Source: UPXZ01 sp964568675 (GTDB lineage: Bacteria; Bacteroidota; Bacteroidia; Bacteroidales; Paludibacteraceae). Taken from it: a stretch of 64,000 bases of DNA. Where the stretch lies: NCBI GenBank assembly GCA_964568675.1, contig CAZMQV010000005.1, positions 1 through 64,000 on the forward strand. The letters are read 5' to 3'. The position numbers and the translations under genes are program-made. This document shows, one piece after another, positions 1-7,388 of this stretch. The number at the start of each line of letters is the position of its first letter. Position 1 is the stretch's first letter. The notes below the pieces were generated by a model that saw nothing but the letters and a program-made list of their open reading frames with translations, was not told where the DNA came from and did no database searches.

Positions 1-246
1 GGTGAAAATGATTTACAAACGAAATTGTTGAATGACAAAACAGGTGAAAATGATTTACAAATGAAATTGTTGAATGACAAAACGGGTGAAAATGATTTAC
101 AAACGAAATTGTTGAATGACAAAACGGGTGAAAATGATTTACAAACGAAATTGTTGAATGACAAAACAGGTGAAAATGATTTACAAATGAAATTGTTGAA
201 TGACAAAACGGGTGAAAATGAGTTCTCACTAAAAATTGTTGTATGA
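1..246. repeat. 42-bp tandem repeat (about 6 copies, cut by window edge)
   Basis: A 42-bp unit starts at 1, 43, 85, 127, 169 and 211. The first five copies are nearly identical and the sixth decays after about 11 bases. Because 42 is a multiple of three, the plus-strand frame beginning at base 1 stays open to a TGA at 244-246 and would give a 14-residue repeat with the core LLNDKTGENDLQ. The other two plus frames are stopped. Variation among copies is limited to aca/acg (silent) and acg/atg (Thr/Met). The array runs off the left edge, so it could be the 3' end of a repeat protein gene or a non-coding array; I favour non-coding. There are no spacers, so it is not a CRISPR. Confidence 0.9.
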
Positions 247-489
247 CAAAATGGTACACCACATTTACCAAATTGCAATGTTGCTGCCTTAAAATATGCA
301 ATAGGTCAATGATGTTAAGATATTTTGCTCTCTTTAGCGTGCGAAATTCCTTAAAGAATTTATTGTTTTGGTAAACAACGTTCTGTTAAAGCAAATACGC
401 CCTGGAATGTAAACGAAAATATGTTGTTTCGCAATTCGCCAACTCGAAGTATCCGGTATGTCGGAAAGTCGTTAACCGTTAAGTGAAAG

Positions 490-533
490 CCAATAGCCAA
501 TAGCTAATGGCTAATGGCTAATAGCCATTAGCT
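490..533. repeat. Short repeats and perfect palindrome
   Basis: Reiterated 7-9 bp words (caatagc, ctaatgg) end in a perfect odd-centred palindrome at 510-532 with 11-bp arms around a single central base. It sits outside genes and is not followed by a T-run, so it is not an obvious terminator. Confidence 0.7.
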
Positions 534-764
534 TAGTCCACCCCCATTCCCGGTATTTTTATTATGTCTTTGTTGTCGTCTTGCTTTGCCTTTGCGATAC
601 TTTCGGTCTTTACCCTCAAAATAGCAATAAAATCCCATAGAATACTCGATAATAAATTTTGAAAAGAATCAGCCGTTATGATCCCCGTGGATGAACATGA
701 CGGTCGATATGGGATGCTTACGGAAAATTGAAGGGTTATTGAATTTCGAGTAATTGTGATAGAA

Positions 765-810
765 AAAAAAGACAGCAATAAAATCGTTCGATCTTATTGC
801 TGTCTTTTTT
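765..810. terminator. Bidirectional rho-independent terminator
   Basis: A 17-bp perfect stem (765-781 with 794-810) encloses a 12-nt loop. The arms begin with A6 and end with T6, so it can terminate in both directions. It would stop transcripts leaving the tRNA on the minus strand. Confidence 0.8.
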
Positions 811-858
811 AATTATTGAGGCTAATCAACTTGTTGACTGCCCCGTAATGTTTTTTTG

Positions 859-932
859 TGGAGATTACCGGACTCGAACCGGTCACCTCAACACTGCCAG
901 TGTTGCGCTCTAGCCAGATGAGCTAAACCCCC
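859..932 (-). tRNA. tRNA-Ala (anticodon GGC)
   Basis: The minus strand folds as a complete cloverleaf. The acceptor stem GGGGGTT pairs with AATCTCC and includes the G3-U70 wobble that is the alanine identity element. The anticodon stem caaca/tgttg encloses loop ctggcag, giving anticodon GGC. The T-loop is ttcgagt and the discriminator base is A. CCA is not encoded. Confidence 0.95.
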
Positions 933-982
933 TCTTCGTTAAATTCGGATGCAAAGATAACAATAAAATTCAATAAAATGAC

Positions 983-990
983 TACTTTTG
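983..990 (+). promoter_or_regulatory. Bacteroidota -7 box (TACTTTTG)
   Basis: This matches the TAnnTTTG consensus 24 bp before the ATG at 1014. No good TTTG -33 element lies at the usual spacing. It probably drives the DUF4286 gene and ruvC. Confidence 0.5.
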
Positions 991-1013
991 TATAAATAAA
1001 TACGTGTAAAAAT

Positions 1014-1316
1014 ATGCTTATCTACAATACGACTTATTTAGTAGCTGATAATCAAATAGAAAAATGGATGCGCTGGCTACGCGAAGATTACTTGCCTTTT
1101 ATGCTTGAATCGGGTTTCTCGAATGCTCAGGTGGCAAAAGTTCTTACATCCGATCCGGAACAAGAGGGTAGCTCCATCTCAGTTCAGTTTCATGTCGCCG
1201 ATGTGGCTACTTTGAATCGTTGGAGCGAGCAGTATGCCGAAGAATCAGAACGAGAATTTGCGATGATGTTTGGTAGCGATGTGCTTTCATTTACTACCGT
1301 TTTGGAGATTTTATGA
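1014..1316 (+). CDS. DUF4286 family protein
   Basis: This 100-residue protein resembles the DUF4286 family, which is common in Bacteroidota and has no established function. It is acidic and soluble, with no signal peptide or membrane segment, and begins MLIYNTTYLVADNQIEKW. The family often lies next to ruvC or other housekeeping genes, as it does here: ruvC starts 31 bp downstream on the same strand. The ATG start is 24 bp from a plausible -7 box. The family call comes from overall sequence resemblance and conserved context, not from a catalytic motif. Confidence 0.8.
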   Translation: MLIYNTTYLVADNQIEKWMRWLREDYLPFMLESGFSNAQVAKVLTSDPEQEGSSISVQFHVADVATLNRWSEQYAEESEREFAMMFGSDVLSFTTVLEIL

Positions 1317-1347
1317 TTTTAATTGACAATAATAATAAACGTAAAGA

Positions 1348-1926
1348 TTGAAAAAAGACCAAATCATATTGGGAATTGACCCGGGCACAACTGTGATGGG
1401 CTACGGTATCATTCGCGTAAACTCCAATCGGGCAGAAATGCTGGCAATGGGTGTGTTGGAACTAAAAAAATACATCGACCATTATCATAAGCTACAACGG
1501 ATATTTAGCCGTACTTTATCGTTGATAGATGAATTTAAGCCCGACGCGCTTGCCATTGAAGCGCCTTTTTTTGGTAAGAATGTGCAATCAATGCTAAAGC
1601 TTGGCCGAGCACAAGGAGCCGCTATTTCGGCCGCTCTCTATCGGGATTTACCCATTTATGAATATGCGCCTCTAAAAATTAAAATGGCGATAACGGGCAA
1701 TGGACGTGCTTCGAAAGAACAAGTGGCTGATATGCTACGTCGGTATTTGAAGATTTCGCCGGAGGATATGCTGCCCCAGCTCGATGCTACCGATGGCTTG
1801 GCTGCTGCTTATTGCCATTTTTTGCAGTTGGGCAATCCGTATCAGGAGAGTGAATATAAGAGTTGGAAAGATTTTATTAACAAGAACGAGGGTAAGGTAG
1901 TGCGACAAACTAAGGATAAGAAATAG
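1348..1926 (+). CDS. ruvC: Crossover junction endodeoxyribonuclease RuvC
   Basis: Holliday-junction resolvase of 192 residues that cuts four-way DNA junctions symmetrically, working with RuvAB in the cytoplasm. All four acidic catalytic residues of the RNase-H-like fold are visible: D11 in GIDPGT, E71 in AIEAPFF, and D146 and D149 in QLDATDG. The start is a TTG at 1348; an in-frame TAA at 1342-1344 rules out anything further upstream. The last 20 or so residues are a lysine- and acid-rich tail beyond the catalytic core. It lies 31 bp after the DUF4286 gene, probably in one transcript, and ends just before a strong terminator. Confidence 0.96.
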   Translation: MKKDQIILGIDPGTTVMGYGIIRVNSNRAEMLAMGVLELKKYIDHYHKLQRIFSRTLSLIDEFKPDALAIEAPFFGKNVQSMLKLGRAQGAAISAALYRDLPIYEYAPLKIKMAITGNGRASKEQVADMLRRYLKISPEDMLPQLDATDGLAAAYCHFLQLGNPYQESEYKSWKDFINKNEGKVVRQTKDKK

Positions 1927-1948
1927 GAGTTATCTCCCTTTTAAGCAA

Positions 1949-1986
1949 AAAAAATCAGGAATAAGACAACTTATTCCTGATTTTTT
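1949..1986. terminator. Bidirectional terminator between ruvC and oadB
   Basis: A 17-bp perfect stem (1949-1965 with 1970-1986) carries a 4-nt loop and has A6 and T6 at the ends. It lies between the convergent ruvC and oadB genes and can serve both. Confidence 0.9.
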
Positions 1987-2004
1987 AATTAGATAATGGG
2001 GTAA

Positions 2005-3243
2005 TCAACCCAGTAGGTTGAGCAATACACCGGCAGCAACAGCCGAGCCAATCACTCCTGCCACATTGGGTCCCATGGCGTGCATGAGCAAGTGGTTAGT
2101 TTTATCTTCTTTTAAGCCTTGTTCTTGTGCCACTCGGGCAGAGTCGGGCACAGCCGATACGCCTGCCGCGCCAATCAATGGATTAATCTTGTTGCCATCC
2201 TTGAGAAACAAGTTCAACAGTTTGGCAAAGAGAATGCCACCTGAGGTAGCTATCACAAACGAAAATGCGCCCAAAGCAAATATCTTTAACGAGTCTATCG
2301 TGATAAAGCGGTCAGCTTGTGTAGATGCTCCCACGGTGAGACCAAGAAGAATGGTGATGGTGTTGATAAGCGCGTAGCGTGCCGTTTCTGCCAACCGTTC
2401 GGTTACGCCCGATTCTTTCAGAAGGTTTCCGAAGAATAACATTCCAAGAAGCGGCAACGCGCTTGGGGCGATAAAGGTGGTTAGCAACATACCGATTATA
2501 GGGAAAATGATTTTCTCTGTCTTTGATACCTGGCGTGGCGCTTTCATGCGGATTAAACGCTCTTTTTTGGTGGTTAGCAATTGCATCACGGGCGGCTGAA
2601 TCAGTGGAACCAGTGCCATGTACGAATATGCGGCAACGGCTATCGCACCAATCAGTTCGGGAGCCAGCTTGGATGAAAGGAAGATGGCTGTGGGCCCATC
2701 AGCTCCTCCAATGATGCCGATTGCACCGGATTGTGCGGGCGTAAAGCCAAGAAAGTATGCACCAATAAATGTGATAAATATACCAAGTTGCGCCGCTGCG
2801 CCGAGCAATATCAGTTTCGGATTGGATATGAGTGCCGAAAAATCGGTCATTGCTCCAATTCCTAAAAAGATTAACGGCGGATACCAACCGTTGATAACAC
2901 CCGAATAAAGAATGTTTAATACGGAGCCTTCTTCGTATATCCCAATTTGATAGCCTGGAGTAAAAGGTATATTTCCTACAAGGATTCCAAAGCCAATGGG
3001 GACAAGTAGAAGTGGTTCCCAATTTTTTTTGATTCCAAGGAAAATAAAGATTATTCCTATAAAGATCATGGCGAGGTATTTGAGTTGCACGTTCGCAAAG
3101 CCTGTGCTTGTCCAGAATCCCTGAATGCTCTCACCCAATGTCCTGCCTCCTTCGCTTACAGCCGCTTGCCCGAAAACATTGGTGGCGGCAATAATGACCA
3201 GAATGAAGAACATCATTGTTCGTTTTATATTCGTCTCTTTCAT
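2005..3243 (-). CDS. oadB: Na+-pumping decarboxylase beta subunit (OadB/MmdB family)
   Basis: Integral membrane subunit of a biotin-dependent decarboxylase. It removes CO2 from carboxybiotin and couples this to Na+ export across the inner membrane. The 412 residues contain many hydrophobic helices, and the family signature GGADGPTAIF carries the Asp (D182) equivalent to the essential Asp203 of the Klebsiella subunit. The N terminus carries an extra hydrophobic segment resembling a signal anchor before the core begins near residue 50. It is the last gene of the mce-mmdA-oadG-biotin carrier-oadB cluster, starting 17 bp after the biotin carrier. With methylmalonyl-CoA epimerase in the cluster, the likely substrate is methylmalonyl-CoA rather than oxaloacetate. 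Confidence 0.93.
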   Translation of the reverse strand: MKETNIKRTMMFFILVIIAATNVFGQAAVSEGGRTLGESIQGFWTSTGFANVQLKYLAMIFIGIIFIFLGIKKNWEPLLLVPIGFGILVGNIPFTPGYQIGIYEEGSVLNILYSGVINGWYPPLIFLGIGAMTDFSALISNPKLILLGAAAQLGIFITFIGAYFLGFTPAQSGAIGIIGGADGPTAIFLSSKLAPELIGAIAVAAYSYMALVPLIQPPVMQLLTTKKERLIRMKAPRQVSKTEKIIFPIIGMLLTTFIAPSALPLLGMLFFGNLLKESGVTERLAETARYALINTITILLGLTVGASTQADRFITIDSLKIFALGAFSFVIATSGGILFAKLLNLFLKDGNKINPLIGAAGVSAVPDSARVAQEQGLKEDKTNHLLMHAMGPNVAGVIGSAVAAGVLLNLLG

Positions 3244-3260
3244 TGTGTTCAGAATATAGA

Positions 3261-3707
3261 TTAAACAAATTCAAATAAGGTGTCGTCTTGCAATACGGCT
3301 GCACCGGGCTGCACACACACTTTAGATATTACTCCATTTTTTTCGGCGAGAATGTTATTCTCCATTTTCATGGATTCCATCACCATCAATATGTCGCCTT
3401 CTTTGAAGCTATCGCCTTCTTTGAAATTGATTTTAATGATGCTGCCCGGAAGTGGCGAGTGAATGCTTTTACTGCTTGGACGCGAAACTATTGGCATTGG
3501 AGCCAAGCTTTCCGCTACTTTGTTTTCGCCGGGTTTGGTCTGAACTTCTTTGCGAACAAGGATTGGTGTTTTAGCAGTTTTAATCTCCTCGTTTACTTTG
3601 ATTGAGTAGGGAGTGCCATTTATCTCCATTTCGGCTATCTGGTTCTCAATGCCTTTGATGGCAACTTCATAGTCGGTGCCATTGATTGTGAATTTATATT
3701 TTCTCAT
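3261..3707 (-). CDS. Biotin carboxyl carrier subunit (methylmalonyl-CoA decarboxylase gamma)
   Basis: This 148-residue biotin carrier shuttles the carboxyl group from the carboxyltransferase to the membrane subunit. The C-terminal biotinyl domain (about residues 80-148) has the biotin motif MESMKMEN, with K114 as the biotinylated lysine; Ser replaces the more usual Ala before MKM. Residues 1-45 form a small conserved domain (KYKFTINGTDYEV), and residues 50-80 are a Pro/Ser-rich flexible linker. It is fourth in the decarboxylase cluster, between oadG and oadB. The arrangement matches other Bacteroidota clusters of this type. Confidence 0.92.
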   Translation of the reverse strand: MRKYKFTINGTDYEVAIKGIENQIAEMEINGTPYSIKVNEEIKTAKTPILVRKEVQTKPGENKVAESLAPMPIVSRPSSKSIHSPLPGSIIKINFKEGDSFKEGDILMVMESMKMENNILAEKNGVISKVCVQPGAAVLQDDTLFEFV

Positions 3708-3728
3708 TGATAAGTGATTTTAATTGAG

Positions 3729-4070
3729 TTATTGAAAATTGTTCATACTATATATTTTGGAACTCCAGGGCGAATATCTTTTCTGAATTCGCTTAATAGT
3801 AATTACATTGCTTTCTTCGTCATGTGCGGTTTCGCTCATGTAAAGATGAAGAGCCATGAACAAGGCTGCTGTTTTTTCGGCGTCGAGTGAGCAGCATTCT
3901 TCTTCGGGAGTTCCCTGTTCTACGGAGCGTTTTTTTACTTTTCTGGTGTTGATTTTAGCGCTAAGCATAAACAAAAGCACGAGCAAGGTCAATGCGGAAA
4001 ATACTATCAGAATGCCGATGAGCGATTCACTCAGCATGTCTGTCATGGATGTAATATAATTGATTAACAT
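3729..4070 (-). CDS. oadG: Decarboxylase gamma/delta membrane subunit (OadG family)
   Basis: Small single-pass membrane protein of 113 residues. A hydrophobic helix lies at about residues 13-37 and is followed by a charged cytoplasmic tail. In this family the subunit holds the carboxyltransferase and beta subunits together. The C-terminal tail VITIKRIQKRYSPWSSKIYSM is typical of the Bacteroidota version. A CC pair near residue 58 could bind metal, as zinc binding is reported for some OadG proteins; that is inference. The gene starts 36 bp after the mmdA stop. Confidence 0.85.
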   Translation of the reverse strand: MLINYITSMTDMLSESLIGILIVFSALTLLVLLFMLSAKINTRKVKKRSVEQGTPEEECCSLDAEKTAALFMALHLYMSETAHDEESNVITIKRIQKRYSPWSSKIYSMNNFQ

Positions 4071-4106
4071 ATTTCTTAAAAGTTTAATATTGAGTTAATT
4101 GTTTAA

Positions 4107-5666
4107 TTACAAGGGCATGTTGCTGTGTTTGCGTGGTGGATTCACTACCTTCTTGGTCTGTAGCGCTTCGAAAGCCCGGATAACGCGGAAACGGGTATTG
4201 CGTGGCTCGATGATGTCGTCGATGTATCCGTAGGCTGCCGCTTGATAAGGATTTGCAAATTTGTCTTTGTACTCTTCCTCTTTGGTGGCAATAAATGCTT
4301 TCTTCTCTTCATCGTTTGTCATTGCCGCGATGGCTTTACCTTCGAGTACTTCGATAGCTCCGGCAGCGCCCATTACTGCAATTTCGGCAGTAGGCCAAGC
4401 ATAGTTGAAGTCGCCACGAAGTTGCTTGCTGCTCATCACGTCATGTGCTCCGCCATAAGATTTGCGTATGGTTACCGTTACTTTAGGCACAGTGGCTTCG
4501 CCATAAGCAAACATTAGTTTTGCTCCGTGAGTAATGATTCCTGCATACTCTTGGCTTGAGCCTGGCAAAAATCCGGGAACATCAACCAAGGTCAATACCG
4601 GGATGTTGAACGCGTCGCAGAAGCGAACAAAACGCGCAGCCTTACGCGAAGCGTCGCAGTCAAGTACACCGGCTAAGAAGTTGGGTTGGTTGGCTACAAT
4701 GCCGGTTGAAGCGCCGTTGAAGCGTGCGAAACCAACGATGATGTTTCGCGCGTAATGGCGGTGCACTTCAAGAAACTCGCCGTTGTCCACAATGCCATGT
4801 ATCACATCCTTCATGTCGTAAGGCTGATTTGGATTGTCCGGGATGATGCTATTGAGTTTGTCTTCGAGCCTGTCAATAGGGTCGTTGCAAAGGATGAGAG
4901 GCGCTTCTTCTAAGTTGTTTTGTGGAATGTATGAGATGATTTTACGAATAAGCATGGAGCCTTCTTGCTCGTTTTCAACTTTGAAGTGAGTTACACCCGA
5001 TTTGCGCGCATGCACATCGGCGCCACCAAGGTCTTCAGTCGAAATGTTTTCGCCGGTAACTGATTTCACTACTTTGGGGCCTGTAACAAACATGTAGCTA
5101 TTTTCTTCGGTCATCAAAATGAAATCAGTCAAAGCGGGTGAATATACAGCTCCGCCGGCGCATGGGCCATAGATAGCCGAGATTTGGGGAATTACGCCTG
5201 ATGCCAGGATGTTGCGCTGAAATATCTCGGCATATCCGGCAAGTGACGTTACACCTTCTTGGATGCGGGCACCTCCCGAATCGTTGACTCCGATAACCGG
5301 CGCTCCCATCTTCATTGCCATGTCCATTACTTTGCAAATTTTTTGTGCCATTGTTTCGGAAAGTGAACCACCGAAAACGGTGAAATCTTGCGCGTAAATA
5401 AATACGATGCGCCCGTCGATGGTGCCATGGCCGGTAACTACTCCGTCGCCCATGTATTTTTCATTCTCCAAACCAAAATTTGTACAGCGGTGAGTTACAA
5501 ACATGTCAAATTCTTCAAAACTGCCTTCGTCGAGCAATAAATCAATGCGTTCACGTGCCGAAAGTTTACCTTTTTTGTGTTGAGAAGCTATTCTTTTTTC
5601 TCCTCCGCCCAGTTTGGCTTCTACGCGTTTTTTAATCAGGTCGGCGACCTTTTCTTGGTTCTTCAT
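4107..5666 (-). CDS. mmdA: Methylmalonyl-CoA decarboxylase alpha subunit (carboxyltransferase)
   Basis: Acyl-CoA carboxyltransferase of 519 residues, a full-length member of the family that includes the propionyl-CoA carboxylase beta chain and methylmalonyl-CoA decarboxylase alpha. Two crotonase-like lobes are present, with the acyl-CoA and biotin-binding regions GGSLSETMAQKI, GVNDSGGARIQEGV and VDVPGFLPGSSQEYAGIITH. It moves the carboxyl group from methylmalonyl-CoA to the biotin carrier, leaving propionyl-CoA. No biotin carboxylase gene is nearby, which argues for decarboxylation rather than ATP-dependent carboxylation. It lies 138 bp after mce, with a hairpin (5719-5748) between them. Confidence 0.93.
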   Translation of the reverse strand: MKNQEKVADLIKKRVEAKLGGGEKRIASQHKKGKLSARERIDLLLDEGSFEEFDMFVTHRCTNFGLENEKYMGDGVVTGHGTIDGRIVFIYAQDFTVFGGSLSETMAQKICKVMDMAMKMGAPVIGVNDSGGARIQEGVTSLAGYAEIFQRNILASGVIPQISAIYGPCAGGAVYSPALTDFILMTEENSYMFVTGPKVVKSVTGENISTEDLGGADVHARKSGVTHFKVENEQEGSMLIRKIISYIPQNNLEEAPLILCNDPIDRLEDKLNSIIPDNPNQPYDMKDVIHGIVDNGEFLEVHRHYARNIIVGFARFNGASTGIVANQPNFLAGVLDCDASRKAARFVRFCDAFNIPVLTLVDVPGFLPGSSQEYAGIITHGAKLMFAYGEATVPKVTVTIRKSYGGAHDVMSSKQLRGDFNYAWPTAEIAVMGAAGAIEVLEGKAIAAMTNDEEKKAFIATKEEEYKDKFANPYQAAAYGYIDDIIEPRNTRFRVIRAFEALQTKKVVNPPRKHSNMPL

Positions 5667-5718
5667 AGAAATACTTTATTTTTTTATTTGTAAAAAGTGA
5701 GTGTGTTTAGTATAATTT

Positions 5719-5748
5719 AATCCCGGATGTGGAAATTCATCCGGGATT
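5719..5748. terminator. Intercistronic hairpin between mce and mmdA
   Basis: A perfect 11-bp stem (5719-5729 with 5738-5748) has an 8-nt loop and no strong T-run on either side. It may be a weak terminator or an RNA processing or stabilising element that adjusts mmdA relative to mce. Confidence 0.55.
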
Positions 5749-5804
5749 GAATATTGATTTTTCGGATATGATTATTCGAAATGTCGTTTGCTTGAAGCTA
5801 CCGC

Positions 5805-6215
5805 TTAGGCTGGGTGCTCACACAATTCTGTCAACACCCCGATCGTTGATTTTGGATGAAGAAACGCGATGTTTAGACCTTCTGCTCCTTTGCGTGGCGT
5901 TTTGTCTATTAGTTGTATGCCTTTTGCTTCCGCTTCTTTGAGTGCGTCGGCAACTCCATCTTCCACTGCAAACGCGATGTGGTGAATGCCTTCGCCTTTC
6001 TTTTCAATAAATTTGCCTACGGGGCCTTCGGGGTCGGTGGATTCGAGAAGCTCAATTTTTGTTTGACCTACTTTCAAAAAAGCTGTTTTTACACGTTGAT
6101 CGGCAACTTCTTCAATAGCATAACATTTAAGCCCCAATACCTCTTCATAATATGGCAACGCGGCTTCGATGCTTTTCACAGCAATGCCTAAATGTTCGAT
6201 GTGAGTAATTTTCAT
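5805..6215 (-). CDS. mce: Methylmalonyl-CoA epimerase
   Basis: This vicinal-oxygen-chelate (glyoxalase-fold) protein of 136 residues interconverts (R)- and (S)-methylmalonyl-CoA. Two repeats of the fold are visible: HIEHLGIAVKSIEAALPYYEEVLG at the N terminus and GIHHIAFAVEDGVADAL in the second half. Metal-ligand candidates are the His in EHLGIAV, the His in GIHHIAF and a late Glu in LTELCE. It is the first gene of the decarboxylase cluster and links methylmalonyl-CoA mutase (not in this window) to decarboxylation, so the cluster serves propionate formation. A -7 box lies about 77 bp upstream. Confidence 0.95.
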   Translation of the reverse strand: MKITHIEHLGIAVKSIEAALPYYEEVLGLKCYAIEEVADQRVKTAFLKVGQTKIELLESTDPEGPVGKFIEKKGEGIHHIAFAVEDGVADALKEAEAKGIQLIDKTPRKGAEGLNIAFLHPKSTIGVLTELCEHPA

Positions 6216-6291
6216 ATTGTTTTTATCGTTTTATAAATTAATTTTTTGTGGCAATGTAAATAAGGAAATTATTCCTTAATCGAAATCATTG

Positions 6292-6299
6292 CAAATATA
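6292..6299 (-). promoter_or_regulatory. Minus-strand -7 box (TATATTTG) before mce
   Basis: The plus strand reads CAAATATA, the complement of TAnnTTTG, 77 bp before the mce start. There is no clear -33 element. It is the likely promoter of the decarboxylase cluster. Confidence 0.5.
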
Positions 6300-6387
6300 G
6301 GAATATTAATTGTATTACCGTATGGATTGGCATTTTTTTTTGCAAACAACCTTTTCCCGGTTCTTTTGTCCGGCTTGACAAGCGTAT

Positions 6388-6435
6388 ATTATCAAAGCGA
6401 AGAGCAACCTTGTGGTTGCTCTTCGCTTTGATAAT
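6388..6435. terminator. 22-bp perfect inverted repeat
   Basis: Arms 6388-6409 and 6414-6435 are perfectly complementary over 22 bp with a 4-nt loop. It lies 60 bp beyond the end of the truncated haemoglobin gene, so it probably ends the suf transcript. Neither strand has a T-run after the stem, which is unusual for an intrinsic terminator. Confidence 0.65.
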
Positions 6436-6494
6436 CCCGAATACTACGGTACAGGGAAGTTATGTGTTGGACTCCTTTTGATAGTTGCTTCAGC

Positions 6495-6872
6495 TTAGTT
6501 TTGAACCTGAATGTTTCGAAGCATGTTGCGGGCTATTTTGGCAGCTCGGAATTTCGCTTCATTTGCTTTTGCTCCCACAAATAGTTCATCCACAGTGTTG
6601 TTGAATACCGAGAGCCATTCGTTGAATTGTACTTCGGTCATTGCGGTTTGTCGGCTCAACGCGATGTGCTTGGCCATGGGGTTGCCAGTGAAGCTTTGTT
6701 CGTTGAAGAGCGCGCTTGCCCAGAAGGCGTAGAGTTTGGGTAGGTGTTCGTCCCAATTTACCTTTGCAATGTCATCAAAAATAAAGCCTAAAATGGCATT
6801 GCCTTGTACTTGAGCATAGAATCGGTTTACCAGCCGAATCACATCTTCCCGATTTTGGATGTCTTGTTTCAT
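6495..6872 (-). CDS. Group III truncated haemoglobin
   Basis: This 125-residue protein resembles the group III (P-type) truncated haemoglobins: a compact 2-on-2 globin with the early motif VIRLVNRFYAQVQGNAILGFIF and the later stretch MAKHIALSRQ, whose His is the candidate proximal haem ligand. Aromatic residues around WDEHLPKLYAFWASAL fit the distal pocket. The physiological role of this subgroup is not settled; ligand binding or redox protection is usually proposed. It follows sufE by 44 bp in the same direction, so in this anaerobe it may be expressed with Fe-S cluster assembly genes. Confidence 0.85.
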   Translation of the reverse strand: MKQDIQNREDVIRLVNRFYAQVQGNAILGFIFDDIAKVNWDEHLPKLYAFWASALFNEQSFTGNPMAKHIALSRQTAMTEVQFNEWLSVFNNTVDELFVGAKANEAKFRAAKIARNMLRNIQVQN

Positions 6873-6916
6873 TTGGTTAAAAAATAGAATTATCGGTGTT
6901 CCTTTGATACGAACGC

Positions 6917-7342
6917 CTAAACGCTCATTTTTGTTTTGAACACCAGCGCGTACATTTTTAGTTGTTTCACCATGGCAAGCAATCCGTTGGAGCGGGTAGG
7001 CGAGAGGTGCTCTTTCAGTCCAATGCGATTGATGAAATAGAGGTCGGTGTTTACAATGTCTTCCGGTGTCTGATCCGATAGCACTTGAATGAGCAGCGAA
7101 ACAATTCCTTTTACCAGAATGGCATCGCTTTCGCCTTCAAAGATTACTTTCCCATCCACTACTTCGGCATGAAACCATACGCGGCTTTGACACCCTTCAA
7201 TAATGTTTTGAGGGATTTTGTATTTGTCGTCGAATGGTTTCAGCGAGTTGCCAAGGTCGATTAGTAATCCGTATTTATCCATCCAATCATCAAATTGGTT
7301 GAACTCGTCAATGATTTGGTCTTGTATTTCGTTTATTGTCAT
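6917..7342 (-). CDS. sufE: Fe-S assembly sulfur acceptor SufE
   Basis: SufE takes the persulfide sulfur from SufS and raises its activity. The 141-residue length is normal for the family, and the acceptor cysteine is C51 in the conserved context EGCQSRVW. The downstream segments GIVSLLIQVLSDQTPEDIV and LSPTRSNGLLAMV are family hallmarks. It lies 46 bp after sufS in the same direction. The SufBCD scaffold genes are not in this window. Confidence 0.96.
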   Translation of the reverse strand: MTINEIQDQIIDEFNQFDDWMDKYGLLIDLGNSLKPFDDKYKIPQNIIEGCQSRVWFHAEVVDGKVIFEGESDAILVKGIVSLLIQVLSDQTPEDIVNTDLYFINRIGLKEHLSPTRSNGLLAMVKQLKMYALVFKTKMSV

Positions 7343-7388
7343 ATTGTGTTTGAGATTTGCTTTGTTAAATTGCTGATATATCTTTTCG

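Larger units (their letters stand above)
247..858. other. Gene-poor stretch between the repeat array and the tRNA
   Basis: I see no convincing gene here. The longest minus-strand reading frame (533-778, 81 codons) begins inside the stem of the terminator at 765-810, has no recognisable family and probably arises by chance. The stretch holds a palindromic cluster (490-533) and one strong hairpin (765-810). Confidence 0.6.

Noticed and set aside
1..246. CRISPR array at the left edge
   Set aside because: A continuous 42-bp tandem repeat without spacers.
533..778. 81-codon minus-strand gene
   Set aside because: It starts inside the arm of a terminator, has no family resemblance and no promoter or ribosome binding site.
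2018..3022. Open frames opposite or within oadB
   Set aside because: All lie over the well-supported oadB gene in other frames and show no family motifs.
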